A stretch of DNA of 64,000 nt from assembly GCF_020184175.1 (NCBI RefSeq), contig NC_065531.1:55201213-55265212 (forward strand). Direction: 5' to 3'. The notes below the pieces were generated by a model. The model ran no database searches. It was not told the origin of the DNA and saw only the letters and a program-made list of their open reading frames with translations. Shown here piece by piece: positions 1-14,700 of the stretch; position 1 is the stretch's first letter, and the number at the start of each line of letters is the position of its first letter. The position numbers and the translations under genes are program-made. The DNA is from Aphis gossypii. Lineage: Eukaryota > Arthropoda > Insecta > Hemiptera > Aphididae.

Positions 1-3000
1 AAATTTAAAAAGTGTGTCTTAAAAATAGGGACGATATACTATAATATACAACCTCAATTATTAATATACTATACAAAATTACTACAATAGAATATTGAAA
101 ACCTTTGGAGTAATATTCTGTATACTAGTTGTGAAAAGTGATTTTTGTAGAAGAAAAAAGATGTTGAAATAAAGTCAATATAGCTTATCCGCTCTTTTTA
201 AAATTCGTTTCAATAGTTGAGAATAATGCTTGCCAAATTGTTATTGTTACGGTGAGAATCACATTTAAATAAAAATAAAATATTACACAATGGACGAATG
301 GTGAATGATGCGTCTTGTATATGTAGTTGCCATGAACTTGTGAAAACAGTTCACAGATAATACAATTAATGCAATTCTAACCATTCAGCGAATATATACA
401 TTTACTATTACGTTACTGTGATGTTAAGTCTAAACTATACAAAATGTTATTCAAATAAATATTCTAACAATAAACAATAATAGTATAACTGTGTTTTTAT
501 ATAGCTGACTAATAAGTTAAAAGTTAATGTTTCTCGCAATATATATCCTACAAATTAAACATTAAATTTATATTAATATTTTTTTTTTCAATGGAAATAA
601 TGTATAGAGATACTACCTTTACTGTCCGCATTCAACATCCTTCTAAAATTCTCCTAAAAAGTGTCAATTATTAGCATGAATTTTTTTTTCACTATTTAAA
701 TTTTTGTTTGTGAACATTTTGTCTAAATATATCATGTGATCTGCATAAAGTATTACACCAACCGTATAATTGTATTTATCAACATTTAAACGGTCTCGCT
801 TTTAAAAATTCAAGATTACTATTCAATTATTTAATATTATACCTTGTTTTCCTTAGCACGTACAACCATTGTACGCATAAAATGATCTTTACCAGTCAGG
901 AATTTTTGACACATTTGGACTAAAGTGCAATACAATTGAAGATTCGCAATGTTATAGTGTTAAGATAAACATTGGAAAAAATATTTTTGTTTATGCTCAC
1001 ATAATATGAAATATTGAATGAAGCAACATATTATAATTTTTTCAAATCAAATATTTTATATTCAAATATAATATAATCAAATTCAATATGAACAAACATA
1101 CACGTGTACCTATTTGTGAAGATGTATTATTATATTTTGATTTTTACACACTTCAATATATCGACTATTAAGTACTCAAATTAATAAAATCATTCATATT
1201 TAATTTTTAACTGATTGTATTATTATAGAAACATGCCATAGCAATTAAGCATGTAGTATATTGTAAATAAAACTAATTCTCAAAACATTGTCAATAAAAA
1301 TAAGAATTATTTTAGTAAATATTCAAATATTTTGACGTTTTGACATATAGTTTATTTATATACCTTATATAGTAATATGTATAAAATATAATGTAATATG
1401 CGCTCTGTGAAAAATATTTCTGCATTATTTTACCCTAAAATATGGACAAAGAATACTATACATGAAATGCAACATAATAATATAATATACCTATTATATA
1501 AGAATAGTCGACAAGCGGCCACAATTGTTTATTTTTAAATCTAAAAAAATGATATCATTTTTCTTTTGAGGAGGTACGAGATGAACATTTTTTTTTTTCA
1601 AAACATCGCGACAACCCTGTTGTTAGTGAGATTGCTAGTGGTAATTTACTATTGAATTTAACTTAACTTTTATGTTATAATTTTTATTTTTCTAATAATT
1701 TAAATAAAAACATAATTTATTATACAAGCTATAATATTATTATTACCATTACCTACTATTACTAGTATTACTACATCAATTTTCTAGTTCGTATTAATTT
1801 AACTAAAGTATTCATAATTTAATCTTTTTTTTTTTTTTTGGTTTTATATAATAGGCGATTTACTTCAAAAAATAAACAAAATTATATCGTGTACTTATAT
1901 TCATTTTTTTTTTCTTACTTAATCTATTATATGTATTGAATACGAAATTAGATAATACCATTTAGTTAATAGTCATAATTAAGTATGGGTATAAGAACGT
2001 TTTTAGACACGGATACGTTTCAATTAAATCCACGTCTAAAGTAAAATGGTTATACCTTTTGAAAATACAATTCAACGCAAACAATAAAACATTAAGGAAG
2101 AAATCACTGACGATAATATATCAGATGCGTATATCGATAACAACAATAATAATATACTATATTAACATATATGTTGTGTGGTTGTAAGAACCTTCACGTA
2201 TATTCGATGTGCGCATTATAACTACACTTATGTTCAAGTCTAAATTAAATGGACCAAGGGGGCACGATTTCAGAACCCATTGGTTTTAGGAACACATTTC
2301 TTTTTACAAAATATTTTTTTAATGCATACATTCTATTGTACAGTAGAAATTTCAATAAATAAAAATACAACAAAAAGGTAGTAATCATTCTGCTGTACAT
2401 AAAGGTTTCAGGTTTACCTCATCAGTATTATTAGATTCTTATTACAGAAGTCACTAACAAATATTTTCAAAAAACTAATTTAATTAACAATTTACTAGAA
2501 AAGGATAATTTTTTTTTGGTATCGCTACAGAATTCACATATTCTTTAAATTTTATATAAAAAAAAAAATCAACTCCTATTGAAAAAAAGGATCTTAGAAA
2601 TACAAATAAATTTTAAAAAAAATCATAGATTTAATAAATAATTGATTATCAAAGTGAAATAAGGGTAAGTTTGCTTGTTAAATTACCACATAATACTAAA
2701 AAATTATGAAACATATCCCAACGGAAATCATGAATTACGAAAATGACCGCGAGTATTACTACTGAGTTCATAAACTGTTAGACTAACCACTACTAGGGAC
2801 AGTGCTTGAAAATAATATGGAAAAAATACAATATTCTTAAAATAAACTGAAAAACTTAAAATAATACATTGTTGTAGGGTATTATAAAAATCAAAAATAA
2901 AATACAATTTATTATAAATTGTTATTATCCAACATTTTAAACCGTCCGTTTTACTAAAAGCCATAACGTTCTGTCCATCATATGGCTATATATTTTACTT

Positions 3001-4884
3001 TATAAGTTTTGTATAATAAATGAGTAAAAATAAAAAATTCGATCAGAATCTAAGGAAAAAAAACTATAACTCATTTAAACAATATTCCCGTACATTAAAC
3101 CATAAATATAACTAGTAATTTCAATAAACATTACTAACGACTACTGATGAGCTAATCCTTTAAGTATGAAATTTTTTAAATCATTTATTTCATAGTTATG
3201 GAAATTTAAATTATATTTTAAGGAAACTTGTGAAGTTTGTTTAAATATTAGTGATTGTTGAAAGCAATATAAATGTATGATTAATAATTTAGTTTTAATT
3301 TATATATTAAAAGCAGTGTACTTATACTTATTATAATATCTTAAATAATGAGTACCATATGTAGGTAGATATAATGTATATTATTTATTCATTATAAAAA
3401 AAAAAAAAATGAAATTGAAACTTGAATGTTACTTTAATAACTATTTTATGATTTAGAGCACTCAACTGTAATCAGTAATAGTTATATTTCTTTTTCCATC
3501 ATTTATACATTGAACCAACAGCCATAAACGTATTTTTAGTATTAAAACAAACTATCATTATTATTATCACATTGGAAAAAAGTATCAAATTGTATGATTT
3601 ACATCATAATTATATACTGCAGTAAACTACCTAATAATTACTGCAATAATGCTGTTTTAATTAACTACAAAACTATAAGCATAAAATAAACAATATTTAA
3701 ACATTGTATCACTATAATCTAGAGATAAACTATAGTATATAGTAATTTATCTAATGTCTGACTACATGTACATATAATATGTGCCTTATACTTTCACACT
3801 TATAAAAATATCAAGCATATTTTAGTTATCATCCTCTTAATATAAACTTACTGCACACAGTATGTCAAGTTTTATTGTTAAGTACATAGCAAATTTGAGA
3901 AAAAACCATGTTGACAGAATTTACTTAGTATAATCGAAAATTCTATAGTGATTGAAATAAATCTACACAACGGAATACATCATAATATTTTTCATGAATG
4001 TACCAATTTTTTTTTATTTTCGAATTTTTGGATTCCAAAAAAATGAATTAGTTTTATGATGATATATATTTTTTTTATATATATAGACACCGTTATTAAG
4101 CTAAAAAAGTTTCAAATATGATATAATATAGTTTTAAATGTCTTTAAATTAGTAAGATCAATATGACATTTTTTAATTATTTTGTAGTTTTCTCTCCTTA
4201 ATAACGTTAAAACAATATAGCTATTTTGCTTATAATATTGATTCTAAATACAACACCATAAAAATAAAATGGAACTTATCCGCCAAAGGCACACAAATCG
4301 TATGTATTGTCTGTCGGCCACTTTTTTTATTGCTTACTATATTTGATAGGTACATAGTAATGTATAAAAGAACAGTACACAGTTTGTCACAATGGTCTCA
4401 AATAACTCAAGTATGTATTTACGGCCATTACACATCAATATGTTTAAATTCAATTTTTAACAGTAATAATCAATACGAGTTTCAATATAATAATATTACA
4501 TACATTTAGTATAGATTACAATTGAAAAGTCTATTGTAAAGTCACCCCATGTTTTTTCAGGTAACAATGATTAACGTGTAAATTTGACCTAAATAAAAAT
4601 ATTATGTGAAAATCTTCTTATAGGTATTTAACTAATATTTTTTTTGTGATATTTTTGAGAACCATTTAGCATTACCCAGAAGATACCACAAGGAAATGTT
4701 TCTCATTACCCTGCTATCCCTTTATTCTATTTTATTTTCATTTTCATACTATTATTCATATTATAAAATTCATTGAATAAATGTAAAATTGTGTTAAAAA
4801 CTAAAAACGTAGCTAAAATGTTGCAATGTTGGATTTCAGTAGAGTATTCAGTGCAAAAAATATAAGTAAAATCTATTTTTTTTT
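1..4884. other. AT-rich non-coding DNA
   Basis: I see no gene, RNA gene or mobile element with definable ends here. The one longer frame (2964-2728, minus, 78 codons) is hydrophobic and low in complexity and matches nothing I know. If the GPCR continues leftward, this could be intron 2. Confidence 0.5.
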
Positions 4885-5115
4885 AACTTAAAAGCGATGT
4901 GTTTGACGTATTCGCTCGCCGATATTTCTTCATTTTAAGTCAAAAGTATCGGGAAGTTTACAACCGACCTTTTTTATCATCTTTAATTTTCAGGCCAAGC
5001 TTACAACAAAAAATATAATCGCAGGCCCAGTCTACACATTTTTCCCGTTGAAAAACTCACATTTAGTAAAAATATCGATTTGCCACGGAAATATAATGAT
5101 AATTAAGATGATACG
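4885..5115. other. GC-richer islet, unclassified
   Basis: This stretch, including GACGTATTCGCTCGCCGATA, AAGTATCGGGAAG and TTTGCCACGGAAA, has more G+C and CpG than its flanks. A weak inverted pair occurs (ATCATCTTTAATT near 4978; AATTAAGATGAT near 5103). No long open frame crosses it. It may be a dispersed repeat of the host genome, but no second copy is obvious in the window. Confidence 0.25.
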
Positions 5116-8100
5116 GGACTTTTGAGGCTCACTGTAAAATATTGTATGTTATATTTACATAAATATACATACTATTATTGTGTTATGCAATATATATTAT
5201 ATTATAATAAATATAGTGATATCATGCTCAAAATAAATACATAATTTCACGGTGACAAAAATTTAGATGAGGTAAACCACACACATGCTGAATATATTAT
5301 TATTAACAAAATATATAATACATTTGCAGGTACGTATATTTTATATCATTATTATGTATTATGTCACCCGTCTTGGTAGGTATAAGCCATATTTTACTAA
5401 TAATGTAATTAATACAATAATTCTAATTATTTTTAAATTAATAACTTATTGATATAAACGTGTAAAATATATATAAGTTTATTCTATTTTGACAAACTAA
5501 AAAATTTAAAATATGATCGAAAATCTAGTAAAGATTGTATTTTTGATGCGAAAATCTGTCGATCGCAGGGATAATAGTACGCATATTATTATATCAAATT
5601 TTAAACGATGAAAAATGGTTCTGAGCGAAGTTGAATGGTTCTATGTTAAAGCTTGGCATTATTTCGAAAATTATTTAATATTGCTTAGCATCCAAATTCT
5701 AAAATTATTTTTATTATAACAATAAACAATCTTGGATTATGTTTTCAGATAAATTTTTATTATAAAACAGTTTAAATTACATTACAATATACTTTTTTTA
5801 ATTAGGTATTTTATTGGTGATATATTTTTTAATTTTTTTAATTACATCCTTTGTTTTAATTTCATAATCTGTTTATGACATTTTTGCTGTATATATTTTT
5901 ATTTATAAGAATTTAAAGTTCATATAAGAGTAATGATTAGAGAAAAGTGGTAACGTTTCATTTACCTCACTCTATTATAGACTTAAAATAAAATATTCTA
6001 CGAAATTGTGTCAAACCAAACTAATTAAAAACAGTACAGACAGTCCAATCAATATGGATACATTAACTCACTTCCGCTCATTGATTCGTTCTTAACTACA
6101 GTATATACATTCCCCGTTCACAAGTATAAAATCTAAATATTGAAACAGTCGATCATTAAGCAAAAGACCGCTACAAAAAAAACTTACAATTTAGATTATC
6201 CTACCACTTAAATTCACTTATCCCATAACAGTTTAATACTCTATTACGATTCCTAACAAACCTCCCGCTGTCGCTTTAAAATACTTCGGTATTGTGATCT
6301 TTGTAGTTCTGCGCTATGAAAAAAAAAAATAATAACTAATTCTAATTTGGATAATATAATTGTATATCACTCCTTATCATTGCAGTTATCTATATCTATA
6401 ATAATGTATGTCAAATTAATTGTTTATTGTATTGCACAGATTCTAAAAGTTATATTGTATTAAAAAATTAAAAAATGAAGCATTAGTCGAAATTATTATA
6501 AAAAAAAAGACCATTATAAAAAATATTATATTGAAAGCAATTTAAATTACGTAAAAACATTTCACTTCAAAAATTATATTAATTGACTAAGATACCAGAG
6601 TTTATATTATATTATAAAATAATCATCGCATCTTTATAATTGAGACGTCAAAGCTGTGCTACACAGAAATTTCCGAGCACTATAATAATTGACATCTATA
6701 ATATGATTGATACAGACATATCATATGGTCCAGAAAAATTGATGATAAAAATATTTTATACGTAACAATGGGAAAATAAAAACAAAAAAAATGAACTTTA
6801 TCTATGGACAAGCACGGTCATAAAATTCTGCGTGAAACAATTAATATGAGAATTTCGTATAAGGATTCAACAACAAGTCTCAAATCTCCGCCTTTTTCGT
6901 TACACACAATTGTAAATAACTAAAATCCACCTGAGTCTTGGCCGTGTACAGTCAGTCATACAACAGCAAATTTATACAACATATTATACCGCGGTTATAG
7001 TGTGCAGTCTGAGTGAAGGTTTCTCGGTTTATATTCGGTTCGGCTATCTTAAGGTACACTAAAAACGGTTGATTCGAAATAATAATATAATTATTTACCA
7101 ATGAATATTTGATAATTATATACGTAATATATTATTACAATTAAGATGTACTCGTATATTCAAAAGTGTTTAATTAGATTGCTTATAGCTTTACATGACA
7201 CTATATTATACGTATCCATATAATATTATCACAATGAACAATGTATATAATGTATACGTGATGTTCACCGACTGTGAAGTCTATATAATGTACATATATA
7301 TCGTATTATATTATCATTAAAGACGCACAGCGCGTGTTATCTCAGCTATTCGACAGTAACACACGTATGTTATTGTATACGTAGTATAGTCATGTTAAAT
7401 GACAACAATGTATAATCCGAAGAACCTATATTATAATTTATAATAAATATATATATATTTTTATACTTTGAACTGTTACTATTAATTTATAATAGATAAT
7501 TGGTATGACCAATAAAATGTCTCGATATAATTATGAATACATTTCATGGTCGCGCAGATATATGTTTATATTATATGTTTTAAACCAAATCAAAATAATA
7601 AAAGTAAAAAGTACCTCAGAAGTACTGCATATTATGTATATGTACTACTTCACTCATCCGAACTAAAAAAAACGTATTACTGATAAAATAGACCTGGGAA
7701 AATTGATTTTATATACTTAAATTTCCAGAAGAATATTTTTCTTCAGAATATGAAATTAAAAACGTCGTTCGACAATTTTAAAATTATAAAAATTGCACTA
7801 AACATAATATCTGTTTTTCAAAAATGTTTTAATAATGAATTCATATAATTTAAATAAAAAAATATATATTTCCAAAAACATTAATAAATAATTCTCTTAA
7901 AAACTGAATTTTTATCTTTGAAATAATAACCTTAGTGTATTATATTAACTAACATAATCGTATTTGGTACGCTATAAAAAATATAGTTTTTAATTAATCA
8001 CTATTCGTGATATTGTAAAAATTAGTTACAATTTCTGACCTGTAAATATGTATATTAATATACTCGTAATACTGAGTTATTCAAATTCTGTATTACAAAT

Positions 8101-8987
8101 TTGGTATGTGTATTTCATCTAAATAGAAATTATGTAATTCAAACCCAAATTATAGGTAGATACTAACTTATTATTTATATGGATAACTCTGTTCTGTATA
8201 TAACACGGTTTTGATATAATGAATCCAACTAAGTTTCTACATTAAGTATCTTCGATATCGTATAATACATTCATTAAAATTAAACACTATCGTTTTAAAA
8301 ATTATTTTCGCGTAATCTGTTTACATTTGAATTTTATTAAAAATATTAATATCTGAATTACAAATATATACAATGTTTTAATATTTTTTATAGTTATCGT
8401 TTAAAACATTTTGTTGGATTTCTAAACGATTCATTAATCTTATTAACTGCTCAACGCAAGTAAACACAAAAGTAGTTCGAGGGTAGGGATGCAAAAAGAC
8501 AATCTCTCCACCAAGTAACATTACTCTTTGCCCCATTTTATTTTACTATATACTAATTTAATAATTAATAAATTAATTATTAAATAATCTGGAAGATTAA
8601 ATAACAATCTTAAAAAAAACTAATTTTACTTATTACATGAATGTTAAATTGATAAAAATGGAGAGGGGTTAACTTTCAAAACTCAATTTCTAGCAATGAA
8701 TCCTATAAATATTTGTAATATTTTTTTCTTCGGTATTTTCCTGTAAAAAAAAATGCACTTTGTCTTAACTTCAGTGGTAGGTTTATAAGTATATTAGATA
8801 CAGTGTATATTTGGATGAACGCGATAGCAATATATTTCTGTGCAGGATATATAAATATAAAACACATTTTAGTAATAATAGTAATAATAAATATATACAT
8901 ACAGTTTCAACATATCAGCATTCGTATTGGCTCATACGATTCAAAGGATCTAAAACCTTTAAAAATATATATATAATATGAAATATA

Positions 8988-9021
<34 letters not shown>

Positions 9022-10345
9022 GAAAAAAAAAAATACTACAATGTTTATGCATTGAGAAAAATGATTTAATTGAATTAAACGTGTTATTATATCTTGTAGT
9101 GTATACGTGGTTTATTTTTCTTAATTGTATGATACGTGGAGTTAATGTTTAAAAAAGAAAATAATAAAATATAAATAAAAGAACAAAATAGCCTGTCAAT
9201 ATCTTAATAACATGTGATAAAAAAACAATCTTGTGTTTTCATGTAGGTGAGATGTATAGTTATGATGGTAAGTTGTCTACTTTGATAGAGTGATCAACAA
9301 ATATACACATCCCCTATATGTTCGTTTAAAAATGCATTTATTCGAACTCTAATTTTTGAAATTTTTTGATATAATATGTTATGGGAGACAACAATGGGAT
9401 CCCATATTTACCTCCCTGCTTCACGTTTCTAAAACGAAATACATATATATATATAGTTACAGAATATATGTTCAATTACTAACATTTTTATCAGATTTAA
9501 GTTCTAAGCTGAATGACTGTATAATTATATAAAATTATTATTATTCGGTATTTTAATACCACTCTTTTTAAATATAGAATATTGAGATGATGTTTTTGAT
9601 AATATTGCATATGTATATAAATTAAAATTCAAACAAATATAGTTTCTGAGTAATAAAACTTTTAGTACTAAAACTACTACGCATTATAATAATTCATATT
9701 AAAAAAATAATGATTCTCTTTAAAAAAAAAAAAAGTATATTTCACCACAAGATACTTCTAAAATAGAAAAAAAAACTTAAGTTTATTTTAAAATACGTTT
9801 TTAAGTTAAATTAAAAAAACGAAAAATTACCATCTAAACATGATATTTGATAATTATCCAATACAATATATTTTCAATATACAAAAGGATCCTATAAATA
9901 TGAAGATATGGTAATAATGTTTTTTAAATAAATAACAACACGTCAACTATAGCCATTAGTCAACAATGACTTATAAATTATAAAATATAATGCATTAATA
10001 ATACATTAATATCCATATTATAACTTAATAAAGTTCATATTTGGCTAAGCAACTTTGATTTTCTTAAAAACGTGATTAGATTAAGAGCTGTATTTAGGTC
10101 TAGACTTAGAATTTCGTATAGAAATGTCGAATGGTGTAGAATTCTCACTCGCTTTGTCTAGTCATTACAAAATTCAGTAAGGATGAGCTTGACAGTCACA
10201 AGTAGGAATTTAGGATATATGGCTAGCTTATCTCTTGTTATTAGATGTCGATGGATGATTATAGGTGTGTTATAGAAGTGATCATTATTAATTTAACCCA
10301 TCACACACCTGGTTGCATTATATTTATTTTATAGTTACTCGATTC
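5116..10345. other. AT-rich non-coding DNA with an AT microsatellite
   Basis: Nothing recognisable as a gene. An (AT)n tract of about 28 bases lies at 8991-9018. CpG is slightly higher near 6900-7400 (for example CACAGCGCGTG at about 7326) but without clear structure. Confidence 0.5.
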
Positions 10346-10353
10346 CTCTATAG

Positions 10354-10585
10354 CAATAGTTCTCAACCTTTTTTTATTCATGTCACCTTTAACCACTAGA
10401 ATCAAACACTGCGTCGCCCTAACATCAAAATAATAAAAAATATTGGCTTAATATTTAAAATCAAAACGTTGATAATAATATGATTTTTTTTCGCGAAAAT
10501 GTATTTTTTTTTCTATTTTTTTCCTTTTCTTGTTGATTATTCGTTTCACCCCTAGGTGACATGTAACTCCGGTTGAAAACTACTG
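10354..10585. mobile_element. hAT-like MITE (232 bp) with 8-bp target duplication
   Basis: The left terminus CAATAGTTCTCAACC and the right terminus GGTTGAAAACTACTG (reverse complement CAGTAGTTTTCAACC) are inverted repeats of the common hAT type CAGTGGTTCTCAACC. A second, inner inverted pair is CATGTCACCT and AGGTGACATG. The flanks are CTCTATAG (10346-10353) and CTTTATAG (10586-10593), an 8-bp duplication with one mismatch. It carries no coding sequence, so it was presumably moved by a hAT transposase acting in trans. Confidence 0.85.
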
Positions 10586-10779
10586 CTTTATAGTCTATAA
10601 TATAATATAAAGTCTAAATATTATAAAACTCATCGTGAGGTGTCGCCCAACTACATGCAGGACACAATCATCAAGTCATTTCGAGTATACCTATTATTTT
10701 TGTGTATTTTACAATATTGTTTTCTACATTTTGATTAATTTTCAACCATATCACTATTGTAAGTAAGCAAAAGTAACAA

Positions 10780-11680
10780 CAAAATTTCGTTTGGTAAATA
10801 TTGCGTTTGATTGTGTTTATTTATCGTACGATCAACAAACCGTTGTCGGTCAGCTTACAACAAATTATTTTAAACAGTGTTGAATCGAATTAAATATCGA
10901 ATAAATAATTGTCTCCATGTATGTTATGTACATATAAAAACACGAAAGCACTATAATACATTTTACATAATAAATGTTCATCCGTTAACGCGATACACAT
11001 ACGACTAAATGTGATCGTACCAAACGAAATCAAATCGCTATCGACTTTCGTACGTCAATATACGCATAATATGATGCAGTAGGCTTTAAAAAAACATATG
11101 CGTTGAACTTGTGAAAAATTCAACTGTTACCAATGTCGTTTGTCGGGAACGGAATATAAACAATAAATTATATAAGTTTATTTGTATTCGTCGTAAATGC
11201 CCGGATTTAATTTTTAAAGGTAGTTAAACACGCGTGTACTTAATAAATTTATAAAACAACAACCGTTGCCCAAATTAAAAACGATTAAGGCACACAAAAA
11301 GCGAGTTAAAAAATATTATCAAAAACACGCATTGTGCACGACCATTAATCTCATATGTTTTTTTTTTAACAAAACAAGGGTTAGGTGTTAAACTTGAAGG
11401 TTTACCGAGAGTATTTTTACAAATGTATTACGACCACTAAACCTACTCGTATTATATGTACAGCGTGTTCGGTACGGGACATTTTTACAAAATACATGTA
11501 GAAAAACGGTAAAAAAAACCGCACTGTATAAGATCGCGCACACGTGTGAGCCGAATTTAAGCCGACGTTTCTACCTGGACGTGTTTATTCGGCGTCGTTT
11601 AAACAAAAACATTAAACTGATTTATGGCCCAGTGATACGACACGTCGTGCGTCGTCAATGTGTAAGCTCGCATGACCATA
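10780..11680. promoter_or_regulatory. CpG-enriched island, candidate regulatory region or 5' exon
   Basis: CpG rises through this 900-bp stretch and peaks at 11470-11680, where I count about 20 CpG in 210 bases (for example TCGGCGTCG and ACGACACGTCGTGCG). A perfect palindrome CACACGTGTG at 11539-11548 contains the E-box CACGTG, and a TATA-like TGTATAAG lies just before it at about 11525. A short plus-strand open frame (11581-11763) has no ATG start and no recognisable product. No known gene is attached. It may be a promoter, an enhancer, or an alternative start of a gene beyond the window. Confidence 0.35.
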
Positions 11681-11763
11681 ATATTATTATATTTTATTTG
11701 TTGGAACAAAATATTATAATAATAAATATGTTATTTTCTTATATACAGAGAATAAAAACATAA

Positions 11764-14700
11764 CAATACAAAAGTTATAACTTACGTATGCTCGATAAAT
11801 ACTTGACATTCCGGAAAATGCAGTAAGAATTCGGAAGTAAATATCTCTATTACTGTTATCACCACGACACGTTTGCGTGTTAAAAAGACAATTTTATCAT
11901 CGAATTAAATTTACATATAGATTAGAAACATCATTAATTATCATATATTTCTTAAATAATTTATAATTTAACTACGATTTATAATACAATATGCATATAT
12001 GTGTTGTAGTTTATAATAATATACGAATCAAAGAATTCACAAGTCTGATACAATATGAAATATACTTGTAAAATATGAATATATAGAACCTTAGCACTAT
12101 GAACGAAATGTAATTTCTGATCGACCGATTATCCTCTATATAATATCCGTTTTCAATAGCTACATGAATTCAAAAGAAACACATCAAAAAATATATATGT
12201 ATGACCAAAAATCATAAAAGTCACGTTTATGCTACAAGAGAGATGACATTTTAGAATTTAAATTTATTTTTTTTTATTATGAAACGTCCAAATAAGAAAA
12301 TCAAATCTATTCTGATTATTAGAAATTATATTAAATTTTAATATTTAGTTGACATAAAAATCTTAATTTCATAATTATAGTTATATTTTTTCTGGATAAG
12401 TTTACAGCTATTACATAATTTGATTTTTTAAACGTTTTAAATGCTTATAAAGTTATAAATATATGAATAATATTTTATCTCAAATTTATTTAATTGAATA
12501 TAAGTTTTAAAAATAATTTGATACTGGATATTCAGGGTATTGTTATTTATCAAGTACAAAAATAATTAAAAATAAAATAAATTCATATAAATTTCTACAG
12601 TCCTAAGAAAAGAAACGTGAAGGTCCGATGAGCAAACATAATTTTTTTAGTTAATTTTAAAATAATATATTTAGATATAACAGTATGACTATTATAAGTT
12701 TGGTTGTTAACTCTAGGTGATACATTGTTATTAAGATTAAAGTAGGTACTTATTTGTAGAAGTTGTATGTACAATTGTTTTTTCTGTAAAAAAAAAAATG
12801 GAAATTCTAAAAATAAAATAGAATAACATTGTTTTATATTATTGCATTATCTGTAGCTATTTGTTTCTTATTTCTTCCAAAAACTATTCAAGTTATTTTT
12901 ATTTTAAATATGTTAATTGGTTTAAATAATCACTATCACTATACATTAAAGTGAACAGGAAACACAATTGCATTACTTTAAAACAATAACGTTTCACCGA
13001 TAGAGTTTTCATGTCCACGTCAATTATGTATATTGATACATGATTGTGGATCAAAGAGAATACTATTATTTTTGAAATAATATATAATACTCAGATACTC
13101 TATATATAGTTAATTTTACATATAATACTCGTTATATGACTTAGGTAGTGCTTCACGGTATATCATGGTTTAGCATATGATAATTGTCTAAATGGAACAA
13201 TGAAATATAATAATATTATGTTAAACGTAATACATTCAAAACGCGTTTGCAAAAATGGATGATATCATTGATGAATATCCTATTAGGTCCGTTCAAAGGC
13301 AAAATAAACCAAACAATCGGTTCAACAGAATATATACACAAATAATTCAACCAATAAAAGTTCAAACTGAAAAAGTCAAATCCAATTTTAGATTTTATTC
13401 ACTAACGCTCTTCTACCATCCTTATCAAATTGCGTACACACAACAGTACTACATGATTTACTTTCATTCGAATCATAAAACCCCATCATCAGACAGTTCC
13501 AACAATATATATTATATAATATGATATAATATTGTTATTCTTATTAACTTATAACGAGCATACAATAATACAATATACATATAACCAGGTAATATTATAT
13601 AATATAGTTAAAATACAGTAGTTTAATTAGTTTTTTATTTTATCATATATCTACATTATTATTACATAAAGATAAAATTCTAAAAATGATCTCATAATTT
13701 ATTAAATTTTACCTTTAAATTAAACGAAAACAACTTAACCCACGCCTCCACTTTCTTCGTCCTATAATATTAACTCTAGCATAAGTCTTAATAATACATT
13801 GCTTACCTATATTATACAAATCAATCATTAAACCATTATCGTCTTAGTGTATTCAACTATGCCCTACTAAACCCGAGAACGTCCATTCTATTCAAGTATT
13901 TCAGACCTTAAGAACTTATCACAAATGGACCGTGGTACATAATACAAATAAAGCTCTAAGAATCAATTAAAATTAAAAACAGTTAACAAACTTGCAAAAA
14001 GCCACTACAAAACTATTCATTCAAAATTAATCTACCATACAAATTCTTTCGTTAAAAATATGTCCTCTTTTACATTGCCATTTTGCTGATATACAACAAA
14101 TTAGACAAAAAATATTTTGAAAAAAATTTGAATTTTAAAGCCTGTTACTAATTTGTGTGATTATGTTATTGTACTTAACTTTCTTAAATATTTTACTAAT
14201 TTTTGTTGATGTAAAACAGATTGTAAAAAAATTTAAGAACATTTGTTTGCTTATTACCTATGCACAGTGCTAACACTAGGTAATATATTTTTAACTTTTT
14301 TCTCATCCTAAAACATTTTTTCTAAAATAAAAAACAATACAATACCATGTTTAAGGGCTTATTCCTCAAGTATAATTACTTACTATATTTTTAAAATGTA
14401 TTATCATAAATTATGCTAATATTATACTTATTTATTATATTTTTATATATTGTGTATTTATAAAATATGTACATACAAAATAATATAATAAAAGAAAACA
14501 AATATAATTAAAATTTTTAATTTAACTTTTAAATTGAAAATTTGAACGTCATGATAATAAAAAATAGCAATATATAGATATATTTATTTAATTATTATAA
14601 TAATCATCCTACACTGTATGCATAATAAAGTATTTATCATGCATTTAGGTGTACCTACTGTAATTAATTAATTCTATTAATTCAGACTACTGTGTTGAAA

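Noticed and set aside
2728..2964. 78-codon minus-strand frame with hydrophobic stretches, considered as receptor TM exons
   Set aside because: No conserved GPCR residues and no splice-site support.
13255..13524. 89-codon plus-strand open frame starting with ATG
   Set aside because: Composition follows the local AT bias, and I see no domain, splice signals or flanking promoter.
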